64,000 nt of DNA from Ophiura sarsii (GCA_035610835.1 CM069459.1:29221570-29285569), one strand, 5' to 3'; positions 33,511 through 44,749 are shown, counted from the stretch's first letter. Notes: generated from the sequence alone by a model not told the origin. Numbers and translations are program-made.

Positions 33511-34057
33511 TTAAGGGGGCTGTCAAGTGTCAAGAATATTCTCCGTAAAACTTCCGTATCTTCGTAATTATTCATATAATCCATATAAAAGTATACATAT
33601 GTTTGAAGGGAAGGCTTCCATAAATCTGACCATAAACATGAAATTGCTTTAAAGTGACCATATTGGGGAAAATGATAACAAATATATTTTATCAAAATGT
33701 CGTTCTATGTTTATTGTAATCTTAATAACATTCACTAGGAAGGTTTGTTTTGATAGCGGACCTACCTTTTGAATTATTGACCAAATAAGGCCCCCCAAAA
33801 GAAACTTTCTGAATTCCAAAAACGTAAAAATCACATTTTTGGCACTTTTTGGTCAACATTTAAAAAACTTAACTTCCTAGGGAAGTGTCTTTAAATGATT
33901 TTGGTGTAATTTCAGAATTGTTTACTAAAAACTGAATTTGCTACGAAAGCACCAACTACTTTGGGAGTGTTGAAGATTTGGCGGACATAATTTTTCCCAT
34001 TTTTTATTTAACCCCCTCCCCCTGTTCTTCGTTCCATCCCACTGCGTTCTAGGGTTA
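33511..34057. other. Intron sequence; no gene
   Basis: AT-rich DNA, no shared repeat noted. Confidence 0.35.
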
Positions 34058-34857
34058 GGGTTACGGGAAGGTGGGGTAATGGCGGACACATTTTGTTAGA
34101 GAGGTATAACACACATTATAATACGTCATACAACAATAAAAATCATGTAAACACAAAGCACTGTGAAGGTTCTACCTTTTATCAAGTTTTTATCAACTCA
34201 TCATTTTGAAATTCGAAGCTATGACGCAATGAAAAAAATGGCGTCGTCCGGCATTACCCCACACTCTGGGGGTAATCCCGGACCGTATTTATCAATGGCA
34301 GCTCTCTTTTTATTGGAATATAGCATTTCAATGGGAGTTAAAAAATACCCTTTTTAAAAGTGTAGCAGAAATCAAAGAACAATGTCACATATTTATATGG
34401 TCAACAACTATTACCGATTTATGATGTTAAATTGACCACGCCCATATTGGTTACCATGGAAACGGTACATGTCCGGGATTACCCCAATCCATGTACAATG
34501 TATGGGTACATCCTCTCTTATTATTATGCTCATCATTGTGACTCCGAATTCATTTCTTTTTTATCAGAAGGTATCATACATTACATAAAAAAATAATAAG
34601 ACTTTGTTTTCCTTGATGTAGAAATACCAGTTTCAAAGAGAAATTAATGCACCAAAATATCAACTTGCCCAAAAAGTGATTTTGTAATTCTCGCGAGAAT
34701 TTGCGAGACAACCATCCCATTTAGGTTTTGTGTGATTTCAATGGAGAGGCACCTAACATCATAGGGTGGCAAAATACCACCTTCTTTCACCTGCCTTTAG
34801 ATACAGCCCTGTCCGCGATTACCCCGCGTCCGCCATTACCCCACCTTCCCCTAACCG
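34058..34857. mobile_element. TIR element W, about 0.8 kb
   Basis: Left GGGTTACGGGAAGGTGGGGT and right (reverse complement) CGGTTAGGGGAAGGTGGGGT both continue AATGGCGGAC, about 30 bp of inverted repeat. Further inside, GGTAATCCCGGAC and GTCCGGGATTACCCC form subterminal inverted words. No transposase. TTAGGG just outside the left end may be chance. Confidence 0.75.
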
Positions 34858-34864
34858 TTTCAAA

Positions 34865-34955
34865 CTTCTCCGACGACGAACCTGTAAACGTCTTTCTTTC
34901 ATACAGGAATACCCGTCGTAAAATATATACTATCACACAATTTTACTCAAACTAA
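34865..34955 (+). repeat. Dispersed repeat Y, copy 1
   Basis: Resembles 45545-45632: TCCGACG(A/G)CGAACC and GAATACCCGTCGTAAAA appear in both at similar spacing, followed by TATC(A/T)CACAATTT. Possibly a short fold-back element (CGACGG / CCCGTCG). Confidence 0.6.
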
Positions 34956-35285
34956 AGTTCACATGCAAAAATAAAGAAATGGTGCATCCGCCGTATCCCT
35001 AACGGTGCAATAATGTGGATACTTTACACAGTACAAATGTGGGTTTAATTTATACATGTCAAAATCATTTAGTGCAAATACAAATGAGTGTATTTGGGAC
35101 ACAACGGGGAATATGTCTAGGAGAGAACAGTCGACAAAAGTTCAATCCAATCTTTCGTGTGTTCAGGTAATAACGTTAATATTTTTAGTTAACGTTATTA
35201 TTAAACACGTATCATTGGCGGTAGAAGGGGGGGGGGGGTACTTCGACGTTCACCTGGGATATACTTCCCTATTTAGCAGTGTTAT
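34956..35285. other. Intron sequence; no gene; small palindrome
   Basis: AATAACGTTAA / TTAACGTTATT form a hairpin at about 35169-35201; a short G run is at 35227-35238. Confidence 0.4.
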
Positions 35286-35405
35286 GAGCAGTGAAGTGAG
35301 CAAATGAGCATCGAAATGAGCGAACGAGCATCGAAATGAGCCAATGAGCAGTAAAACAAGCCAATTAGCAGCGAAATGGGTAATTGAGCAAAGAAATGAG
35401 CAAAT
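35286..35405 (+). repeat. Degenerate minisatellite, about 23-bp unit
   Basis: About five units of ATGAGCA(T/G)CGAAATGAGC with substitutions. Confidence 0.75.
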
Positions 35406-35668
35406 AACAGTTCGGTCCAATGCCTAGTTCAGGAAGCCATCCTTTTCGATCATAATTTGCATAATTGTATGACCAAGTTAGAGTTAGTAACAATGATCCA
35501 ATATAATGGGTGGTTTGATAGATTACTGTCATGCAGTGATTAACCGGTGAACATGGCGAAGGGACAGTTCATTTTATTTCCTCAGTCAAACCCCACTTTT
35601 GTCAGTTTTGTGAGAAACGCTTTTTTAAAATCGAAAATACAATTCAAGAAGATGTAGAAAGTGTGCAT

Positions 35669-36154
35669 CCCAGGGGGGCCAGTCAAACATAATGGTGTAC
35701 ACACGCGTGACCAAAATTTTTCCAGACACCCCCTAAACAAGTTTTACCCTGCAAGCAAAATTACCCCCTAAACAAGTTTTTAGCGCGCTTTCCTTGCAAA
35801 TTTTGACCCCTAAACAAGTTCTTGCCAGAATATGACCCCTAAACAAGTTTTGTCTATTTGCGATTATGACGCTGTAGAGACGAGTGACACACATGCATTC
35901 TCAAATTGGAAATGAGACGCTCAAAAGAAATCGCAAAAACGGGGATAACATTTTTCTTGGAACGGAGAACAAAACAAGTTACCCTAAACACGTTCGACAG
36001 GTATTTTAAGCCACCCTTTTTCTTGAAAATCAGCGTTTTTGATACCCTTAACGCGTCACTTGCGTGACGCGTCCAACACTGAAAAAACACCCCTTTTTAC
36101 GCGTTTTTTTGGTCACGCCTGTGTACACTATTATGTTTGACTGGCCCCCCCGGG
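35669..36154. mobile_element. hAT-like MITE X with exact 8-bp TSD and subterminal repeats
   Basis: Ends CCCAGGGGGGCCAGTCAAAC and, in reverse complement, CCCGGGGGGGCCAGTCAAAC; the match extends about 45 bp. GTGTGCAT flanks both sides (35661-35668 and 36155-36162). Inside the left end the word CCCCTAAACAAGTT occurs four times (about 35730-35850), like the subterminal transposase-binding repeats of hAT elements. No transposase present; 486 bp. Confidence 0.9.
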
Positions 36155-36162
36155 GTGTGCAT

Positions 36163-37996
36163 GCTGAAGAGGATTAGAGGAATCTCCTTGGAAGAAATAG
36201 ATGTCTATGATAATGTTGATGATAATAATGAATAGGCCTATGAACCAAATATAAACCTGATTAAAAGGCCAAGAGTCACGAATGTCGATTATTCAGATGT
36301 AGAAGATGCTATAAAAGCGAATCATCTCGGAGTGAAAATTCTGAAAGATAATTCCTAGTCAGAAAGTGCCATTGAAGAAGATGATGACCATGACGATTCA
36401 AACGAATGCGCAAACGATGCAATTAGTCATGGTTAGGACATTTTTTAAACTCCCTCATATCATTTCACTTCAACCCGGATGAAATCGTTAGTCTTGAACC
36501 GCTCATTCAGGGGCCATTCGACATCAAACAGTTATCTTGAATCTGACCCACCTGATCCACCTCAACACCCTACACGATTCCCGACGTCCTATACTACTTA
36601 TATGAATTTCAAACGATTTATAAGAAAGGTTCAAACTCTGGGGGATTTTGGCTGATTTTCCCTGAATTCAAATTGAGCCAATCCGAGAGATTAACAGCAA
36701 AGCAATTTATAACATTATCATGGTTTATAGAGCCAATGCACATTTTTATTTCTACGTTAACTGAGTTAGTCGCACATCGGCCATATTGATTTTCTAAAAA
36801 TAGTTTTAAAACACTACTCTGATACTTAAAATACTTTTCGATCCACCTTTTCATTTTCATTTGATTTGAGCTAAGCTCTTACACGGTCAAAAATATGTCC
36901 TGATACAATGATGGTATCTTTGGTTAGCTTATTGCAGGCAAATTCATGGTAGCTATTAGTCAAAAATGATTTGCAAAAACAGAAACAACAAGGTATGAAC
37001 AATAATTCATGAATGTCGACAATATTTAAAGGTTAGACTATCTTTTGAATTAAGTGCTCAATGCCGCAACGGCAGAGCGTAATTAATAACGATTGACAAT
37101 TAACAACAAGGTATATATTTGTAATATTTTAAAGTGATTATATAGGGTAATTAATCAAAAGTTCGCATATCTAACCATCCCCATCAACAAAGAATCCCAA
37201 ACAAAAACTATTCGGCGAATTTTATTCCTATAATCTTGCTTTCCCTTTCGGTCTTAGCAGTGATCTGGTTATACATAAAGGTAACCAACCCGCCCATAGG
37301 TAACCTACCCAGCATCCCAGTGTGCACCGCCGCCAGGTGCTGCTTGTCAGCGAAATTGTTACTCTAACAAACTCGACATCGCGGCGCAGCTTAGCACAGC
37401 ACGTAGCGCTTTGCGTGTTTGTCTAATATTAACCTCGTGCTAACCTATAAGAAATATTGTTTGTTTTTGATTATTTAAGCAATGTTAACTACCGTGGAAG
37501 TATGTTATATGAAGCACGCATGTGAAAATCAATATTATGTGCTGTAGTTCATGTTCATGTTGTAAAGTGCATTGGAGTTTATTAGAGATGTCATTTTTCA
37601 AAAGTTATGTTTTATGCTCATACTTTATGAACTTGTTTCGAAATTTCTAATGAGCCTTCCTCATTATACGCTCATTTAGGTTTTTATTTCTTGAGATCTC
37701 CTTGTCGATTGGTCAGAAAGTTGGATGCATCATTTGTTGCACCAATCAGACACATTGTAAGGATAATTGTGTCCCTGAGAACAATTGGAGTGAAATATTT
37801 TTGAAGCAATTGGTTTGATCACTATGAGTAATTGGTTATTCAAATGAGTATTATCTTGTAATAAGCCAATCTTACACACTTTTTAGAAAGATATTACTAC
37901 AGTCATCCATATAAGATTGACTCTATATAGGTTAGCCGAGCACAGACACGATCCAAAAATGACTTAATGACAATCGACTGTCATCCGAGGTTCGGT
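36163..37996. other. Intron sequence; no gene
   Basis: About 1.8 kb, AT-rich. An 80-codon minus-strand frame at 36618-36860 has no domain. A slightly GC-richer patch near 37270-37430 has no coding signal. Confidence 0.4.
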
Positions 37997-38755
37997 AATA
38001 TGTAAATGATACTACCGTGCTACGCAACTTTTAACCCTGCTTATTTACGGTAATGGCTTTAATGTGTTGTAAGGGAGACCAGGGGAGACCCGATTCTTCC
38101 GTATCTACTTGTACTCTCCCCGATTCTTAATGTAGGTGACTCGTTAATCGGACAGGTGGTGCGACCATGCTACTACGGCGACGCGATGTTGTCTCTTTGA
38201 CCCGTGTGTTCTTGTTGGGCATAGTCATACCATTCAGCACCAAGGATTCATAATCTCAACACAGATTTATATAGTTACAGATATCTCTGGAACAGATTTT
38301 AAACAATACAGTGACTGATTTATTGGGGATAAAATGCCCTCTAATCTGCTTATTAGCCAGAACCAGATCTGGACAGCCATTCCTTTTAAATAAATGCTTT
38401 TCATTTGACTTAATAAACTGTCACTGCTTAATAGCAGTATTCCAGTATGCTAAAGACGTAGCAATACATTCGAGTTTATATTATACTATTTGCTAGCCCA
38501 CAAAGGTTAATATTGCCTACAATCTGATTTATATGTGATAATACAGTATTATATTCAGAAATCATCCATTGTTTTCTATTTTTAGTATTTAAATCGGGCT
38601 GTTATATCTAATCCTACAATACGGAGAGAAAACGAGAAGAAAAAAAAGTATATATCTTTAGGGTCATTTTCCGTGACCGTTGTCCAAAATCTCTCTCTGA
38701 CTTTGATCGCATCATGGCAAAAGTGAAACAGATATCAAATATATTTTACTATTGG
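37997..38755 (+). repeat. Repeat F, copy 1
   Basis: About 760 bp beginning TGTAAATGATACTACCGTGC, shared almost base for base with 41252-41933 and, for the first 270 bp, with 42051-42322. It includes GGGAGACCAGGGGAGACCC and TCGTTAATCGGACAGGTGGT. No long frame is conserved, so it is not a gene duplication that I can recognise. Confidence 0.9.
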
Positions 38756-39166
38756 CCATGCGTTTTAAGTTGGGCCGGTCTCGTGTGACGAACTTAAAAT
38801 TGGTGAATATCGCGTGTATTTTCATTTGAATGGCGATAACTTTTCTATACTAGGCAATACCCCCACAAAAGTATACATTTTCTTGATTAAAATTGTCTTA
38901 GGAGTTCAAAAATGCACTTAAAATTAACATAGGATGAACCCCTAGAAGGTTATGAATTTGAAAAGGTCAACAATTTATGAAAAAAATCTGCTGAGAAAAA
39001 AAAAATATGAAAAAAATTCTGCATACCCTACAAAGTTAATTATTGCAGACTTGAATTTCTGACAGTTAAAGCTTTCCAAGCATATATAACTTTCTATATC
39101 TAGGTAATGTTTACAGTATTTTGCACCGGGCTGGAAAAAATGTCATTTTGCGAAGAAAAAAATCTG
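38756..39166. other. Intron sequence; no gene
   Basis: AT-rich DNA with poly-A/T runs. Confidence 0.35.
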
Positions 39167-40593
39167 ACATACGAGGGGCAGTCAATAAATAATGAAAGTG
39201 ATCATGGTATGGGATGCATGAGTGATTCTATTGAGGGGATAATGTGATCAATACAAAGTATGAACCTTTCAATACACTTTTGGATTTTTAAATGTGAACT
39301 ATGACGTCATAGCACTGTCTAAAAGTAAGTACACTTGGGACACTGCTAAATCAGTTATTTGGCGGGAAATTTGAATTGTTTTTATGAAACACGTGGTAAG
39401 AAGATTGCATAACATGACATCAGAAGCAGGTAAATCCCGATTTTTTTTCCGCATAAATATGATACTAAAGACAATAACCTTTATCCCTGTGTAATTTGGA
39501 ATGTGTAGTATAAGAGGAAAAAGTAAGGAGAAGCAATTGAATAAAAGGTATACAAATATCAGTATTTCAAATAGCTAATTTTTATTTTAAAATGCCCAGT
39601 CAGTGAATCACTAATATGGTGGAAAATCAAACAATTTAGGAAAAATTCAAGCAATTAACCAGTTTGGAAGATTCCATATGATAGTTAACTAATTATCTGA
39701 ACTTATTCGCATGAAACCTGCAGAAAAAATGCGCATGCGCAGACGGCAGATAATTTTGAAACGGGCCCAAAATGGCTAAAATCATGAAATTTACCAGATA
39801 AAAGCTTACTGTGCCTTCAAATTCTAATCAGAAATAATGAAAAATGTTTAAATCAATGTGTAAACATATTGTGATAGTCAAAATGAAGATATACAGGAAT
39901 GTATCAATCAAAGATGGCTGCCACAACCTCTCTTATTACTGTTATCTTTAGAGCTACTAGATATGTTGAAGATATACAGGAATGTATCAATCAAAGATGG
40001 CTGCCACAACCTCTCTTATTACTGTTATCTTTAGAGCTACTAGATATGTATTGTGTAAGTAATCGTCATATAATTTCAATGGTTTGAGGAAATTTTATGA
40101 ACAGCTCCTTTTGAAATCCCCACTATTATTGCTTTACATCCCACAACAATTTATTAAATTATAATCCCTCTATTGTTCTTTATCCTTTGTTGTTTTCTAA
40201 GGTATATTATTGTGGATTTTGCTAAATAAAAGCGTATTTGAGATGGTCCCTTCTTTTCGTATTAAGGCATTCAGATCTAAAAAAGAGTGTCAAACAGAGA
40301 TAAGTGTGTATTCTAACTATGTGCCAAGTGTTATCTGTTTTTATGCTTGCACTGCCGAGATATACGCAAATGTATCAATCAACCCATATTCAACATATTA
40401 CATATCCAGCCAAATAATTGGCAGATTTCAGTCAGTGTCTGAAACCTATTGTGTTTATGTTAATGACGTTACATAACCAAAGGTATCTAACAATCCAAAA
40501 GTGTATTGTTTGAAAGACAAAGGTTCATACTTTGTATTGATCACATTATCCCCTCAATAGAATCACTCATGCATCCCATACCATGATCACTTT
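39167..40593. mobile_element. Mariner-like MITE with about 100-bp TIRs
   Basis: The left part begins ACGAGGGGCAGTCAATAAAT, which resembles mariner ends, then AAAGTGATCATGGTATGGGA onward (39195) is the reverse complement of the right end (to 40593) for about 100 bp, including GATTCTATTGAGGGGATAAT. The outermost 25 bp seem to be lost on the right. No transposase frame; the 88-codon frame at 40210-40476 has no DDE motif. It separates Repeat F copy 1 from copies 2 and 3. Confidence 0.8.
39885..40050 (+). repeat. 83-bp tandem duplication inside the MITE
   Basis: GAAGATATACAGGAATGTAT starts at 39885 and again at 39968; the two 83-bp units look identical, so the duplication is recent. The unit carries CAAAGATGGCTGCC. 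Confidence 0.95.
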
Positions 40594-41130
40594 GCCTAAC
40601 CGTATGTGCTGGTAAAAGACGCTGCGTCGGTACATATCCATCCAGTCATACACATGTAGTTCTTCAATGCATTGCGGGTCTGTAATTATTGATTAATTCT
40701 TTATTAATTAAGGTGATTACCCATTATTAAACATCTAAATTATTCAAATCAGTTTATTTACCAGAGTTTATGTATTTAGATGCAACAATTTCATTCCATA
40801 AACATGATTTAACTCAATTGCACTGAACTGTACTGTAGATGCCAAATTTGCTGCGCCGGACTCTCCTGCGCCGGACTCTCCTCCACCCCTGATGTTGGGT
40901 AATTAACCATTAATTAACAAAAAATGACAAAATTTTAACACATACTAATACTTTTATCTTCTTGCCCTGCATAAGAGCTTTATTTTGATACCAAATTTAG
41001 CTATGTAGGTGGTATCTTTATACAAGAAATTGAATAGACAATGTCATTTTTGATGTGCCGATGTCACAACTCCACCTTTTTGCAGGCCCAGTTCAAAACG
41101 CATGGCCTATTACGTTAAATGTGTTTGTAG
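40594..41130. other. Intron sequence; no gene
   Basis: AT-rich DNA; GCGCCGGACTCTCCT is doubled near 40852-40875. Nothing else noted. Confidence 0.4.
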
Positions 41131-41933
41131 CTATGATTCAGCGCTATAATCATGACAAAGGTCATGAGGCTGACATTCATATAAGCGATGTTATGAATGA
41201 GAAAGTAGAACTTATCGAAAGACCCTCGTATTTAACCGAGGTACGGTATAAGTAAATGATACTACACCGTGCTACGCAACTTTTAACCCTGCTTATTTAC
41301 GGTAATGGCTTTAATGTGTTGTAAGGGAGACCAGGGGAGACCCAATTCTTCCGTATCTACTTGTACTCTCCCCGATTCTTAATGTAGGTGACTCGTTAAT
41401 CGGACAGGTGGTGCGACCATGCTACTATACGGCGACGCGATGTTGTCTCTTTGACCCATGTTTTCTTGCAGGGCATACCCTTCAGCACCAAGGATTTATA
41501 ATCTCAACACAGATTTATATAGTTACTGATATCTCTGGAACAACAGATTATAAACAATACAGTGACTGATTTATTGGGGATAAAATGCCCTCTAATCAGC
41601 TAATTAGCCAGAACCAGATTTGGACAGCCATTAATTTTAAATAAATGCTATTCATTTGACTTAATAGCAGTATTCCATCATTGCTAAAGACGTAGCAATA
41701 CATTCGAGTTTATATTATACTATTTGCTAGCATATTCAGAAATCATCCATTGTTTTCTATTTTTAATATTTAAATCGGGCTGTTATATCTTATCATACAA
41801 TACGGAGAGAAAACGAGAAGAAAAAATATCTTTAGGGTCATTTTTCGTGTCCGTTGTCCAAAATCACTCTCTGACTTTGATCGCATCATGGCAAAAGTGA
41901 AACAGATATCAAATAAATTTTACTATTACTATA
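41131..41933 (+). repeat. Repeat F, copy 2
   Basis: Begins ATGATTCAGCGCTATAATCA, runs through TTAACCGAGGT into the block shared with copy 1, and ends TTTTACTATTACTATAA. Small deletions relative to copy 1 (for example after 41665). Head-to-tail with copy 3. Confidence 0.9.
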
Positions 41934-42322
41934 AATGATTCAGTGCTATAATCGTGACAAATGTCATGAGGCTGACATTCATATTAGCGATGTTATGAAC
42001 GAGAAAGTAGAACTTATCGAATGACCCTCGTATTTAACCGAGGTATAATAAGTAAATGATACTACACCGTGCTACGCAACTTTTAACCCTGCTTAAACAC
42101 GGTAATGGCTTTAATGTGTTGTAAGGGAGACCAGGGGAGACCCAATTCTTCCGTATCTACTTGTATTCTCCCCGATTCTTAATGTAGGTGACTCGTTAAT
42201 CGGACAGGTGGTGCGACCATGCTATAACGGCGACGCGATGTTGGCTCTTTGACCAATGTTTTCTTGTAGGGCATACCCTTCAGCACCTAGGATTTATAAT
42301 CTCAACACAGATTTATATAGAT
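41934..42322 (+). repeat. Repeat F, copy 3, 3'-truncated
   Basis: Starts TGATTCAGTGCTATAATCG, matching the beginning of copy 2, and stops after ACACAGATTTATATAG at 42322. Copies 2 and 3 are about 803 bp apart, head-to-tail. Confidence 0.9.
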
Positions 42323-42447
42323 CGTGGAAATGGTGTATGGTATTGAAAGAGGAGGCATATTTAAAGAATAGATTTAAACTTTGCAAGAGTGTGATATCAT
42401 TTTAGTAATTGTTATATTTGTACTTTTCTTTAACTAATACATTCCAG

Positions 42448-42512
42448 GACATCGGGAAACAGTACTAGCGGCTAAAGTTTTTTTTACCACGTTGCTTTGA
42501 AATTTACTTACT
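42448..42512 (+). pseudogene. Decayed copy (a) of the 5' part of Wnt10 exon 2
   Basis: After CATTCCAG the sequence GACATCGGGAAACAGTACTA reads, in the phase of the real exon, (G)HRETVLAA, against (G)YRETALAH in the true exon at 42785. Similarity fades after about ten codons and a stop follows (CTT TGA). The acceptor AG is still present. It has no matching donor. Most simply a degenerate local duplication of the intron-exon junction. Confidence 0.5.
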
Positions 42513-42613
42513 TTTGGAGAATTTTCACTCCTCGTGATTCCTCTATTTCTGAAAAAAAATTATATATATAATTTTGTCAAATTTAAGTGCATCCTTTTTG
42601 TCTTGATTTTCAA

Positions 42614-42682
42614 GATATCGAGAAACGGCTCTATCTTATACTGTAATTCCTGGCAGCATTTTGAGAGAATTTTCTCTGCTTT
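42614..42682 (+). pseudogene. Decayed copy (b) of the 5' part of Wnt10 exon 2
   Basis: GATATCGAGAAACGGCTCTA reads (G)YRETALSYTVIPGSIL, against (G)YRETALAHATIAGSVL in the real exon: 10 of 16 residues identical in a gap-free alignment, and about 30 of 49 bases. The position equivalent to the acceptor AG is AA (TTTTCAA), so splicing at the same place should fail, and a TGA stop follows about 22 codons in. Spacing is 166 bp from copy a and 171 bp to the real exon, which indicates an old tandem duplication. Confidence 0.65.
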
Positions 42683-42784
42683 GAAGTAAAATTCCACTCC
42701 TATTCGCTGTATAATGTTGAAAGTGCTATAATTTTCGATTGGTTCTTTCCTCTTCCCTCTCGCTCTATTGCTTGAATATTACAG

Positions 42785-43047
42785 GTTACAGAGAAACAGC
42801 TTTAGCCCATGCAACCATTGCCGGTAGTGTCTTATACCACGTCACCCGATCCTGCAGTATGGGCAAGCTTCGGTCGTGTGGATGTGATACGAGATACAGC
42901 GGTACAGAAGAAGATTTTGAATGGGGTGGATGCAGTCATGATATCCACTTTGGGGAAAGATTTGCAGTCGATTTCTTGGATAGTAGAGAAAGAGGGAGCG
43001 ATCCTAACTCACAGATGAATTTACACAATAATAAAGCTGGCAGAATA
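42785..43047 (+). CDS. Wnt10 second identified exon (partial gene)
   Basis: Continues the Wnt10 frame from 17741: the split Gly codon is followed by YRETALAHATIAGSVLY, then CSMGKLRSCGCD, EWGGCSHDIHFGERFAVDFL, DSRE and MNLHNNKAGR. The WGGCS(H/D), FGE(R/K)F, DFLDSRE and HNNxxGR motifs are those of Wnt10. The acceptor is TATTACAG and the donor GTAAGT begins at 43048, leaving phase 0. The exon is 263 nt. Between SCGC and EWGGC it has only about a dozen residues, whereas vertebrate Wnt10 proteins have a long variable insertion there. The following exon, with the KCKCHG and SGSC region where the acyl chain attaches, is not found up to 64000, so the gene continues beyond the window or in a gap. Confidence 0.93.
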
Positions 43048-43291
43048 GTAAGTATGACGTCACTATTTTCAGTAATCCATAAAGCTAAAAAGGAGAAAAC
43101 CCTTTTCTAAAAGTTTTCTTAATTAACAGATTTGTCCCCATTTAAAAAAAGATATTATTAAAATGTTGAACATGTGCATATGGCACATAGAAAATAAATA
43201 ACTACATGTTTAAAAAGTTCATGGGCGCAATTTATGTCCACAGTCCAAAATGTATCAAAAATGTCCAGCACACATTGTCACAGGGTGATGT

Positions 43292-43511
43292 GAGAGGCTA
43301 TCCGTGTTTTGGATTAGCTGCCATCTTGACAATAATAATGAATGTGTTCCAGATTTTCAGAAAGAAGACACTCCTGTTTCGTGATATGTAGGCCAATTCG
43401 GTAACACGTTCATGCAATGAATTGGAAGTTCATGCACCGATTCAATTGATGTAGAATAGGCCGGGTGCGATTCCCCTTCGTAGTCCGTTGTGCAAAGCTA
43501 CATTGATAATA
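43292..43511 (+). mobile_element. Family B MITE, copy 10
   Basis: Left GAGAGGCTATCCGTGTTTTG, right GCTACATTGATAATACCG (degraded TIR), B-box-like GGTGCGATTCCCC at about 43465. Lies 245 bp into the intron after the Wnt10 exon. Confidence 0.8.
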
Positions 43512-43939
43512 CCGATTTTCAGTTTAACCGTTACAATTCAGTAAAAGATTATAAGCTGTGTTTCTAGGCACTGAATACAACTAAAATGAAACAGTGACAC
43601 GAAAGAACCAATGTCTTACTGTACAATTTTCCTCAACACTTTAAATCCCCAGCATGGGGCATACCCTGGAGACAAATCATTTGGGGATGTGAACTCTTTT
43701 TTCTGCTACAAATTTAAATGAATAACTGTCGTCGTCGTCCGTAAGGGCTCTCAAATATAGACGATTTTCTCCAGGCAGTTATCATGGTTATTGTTCGTGG
43801 TTAACATAGTATTTGTTTTTCTATTATGAAAGGGAATTTACCGTGCTGTATTTAATAGAAATATAAAATTAAGGTACCTATCCTTAGGTAGTTGGCGATG
43901 AAACATACAGATTGGCCGCCTGATGAACTGAAAATAAAA
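43512..43939. other. Intron sequence; no gene
   Basis: No repeat or coding signal noted. Confidence 0.35.
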
Positions 43940-44353
43940 GCGACTAATATCAGACGACGGAAGATGTAAGCCTCGTTCACAGATATTTAACATTGAAAGG
44001 TGCGTCCGCGCAAGTACGAAGCCATGTTATCGAAGGTAACGACAATTAGTGAATGATGGGAAGTTTAGGATGAAATAATTGGGTTTCAGCGACTAATGTC
44101 AGACGACGGCAGATGTAGCCTCGTTCACAGATATTTAACATTGAAAGGTGCGTCCGCGCAAGTACGAAGCCATGTTATCAAAGGTAACGACAATTAGTGA
44201 ATCATGGGAAGTTTAGGATGAAATAATTGAGTTTCAGCGACTAATGTCAGACGACGCCAGATGTAGCCTCGTTCACAGATATTTAACATTGAAAGGTGCG
44301 TCCGCACAAGTACGAAGCCAAGTTATCAAAGGTAACGACAATTAATGAATGAT
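43940..44353 (+). repeat. Tandem triplication, 148-149-bp unit
   Basis: Units start GCGACTAATATCAGACGACG at 43940, GCGACTAATGTC at 44089 and at 44237. They are nearly identical, including AAAGGTGCGTCCGC(G/A)CAAGT. The third unit ends early, after CAATTAATGAATGAT. Confidence 0.95.
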
Positions 44354-44749
44354 TTCCACGCTGGGAGTATGTTAAGAATTAACATACCATATTTGGCTCA
44401 ACTTTTGTTTTATTATGTCTTGTCGAAAAAGCAGTCCTAACTTCAAAATTACCAACTTAATATGAATGAGGTGACAACATTATGACGAAAATAATTGCAC
44501 ACAATGTACTTATTCTAAATTTGTGAAACGAGCTACAGATTTTGAAGGAAAAAAAAGTCATTATAGCAATTGGGCAGGAACTTTTAGGTTAGTTGGATCT
44601 GAGACTACTATAACTGAAGCAATAGAAAGCACGGCACTACAGCTATCATCAATGTCCACAAGGTAAGTTGTGGATATTGTTATAGTTGATGGCCAATACA
44701 TTATCATCAATCAGTTTAATTTGTAGCACAACCTCATCATTTGAGTTAG
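44354..44749. other. Intron sequence; no gene
   Basis: AT-rich DNA without recognised repeat. Confidence 0.35.
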
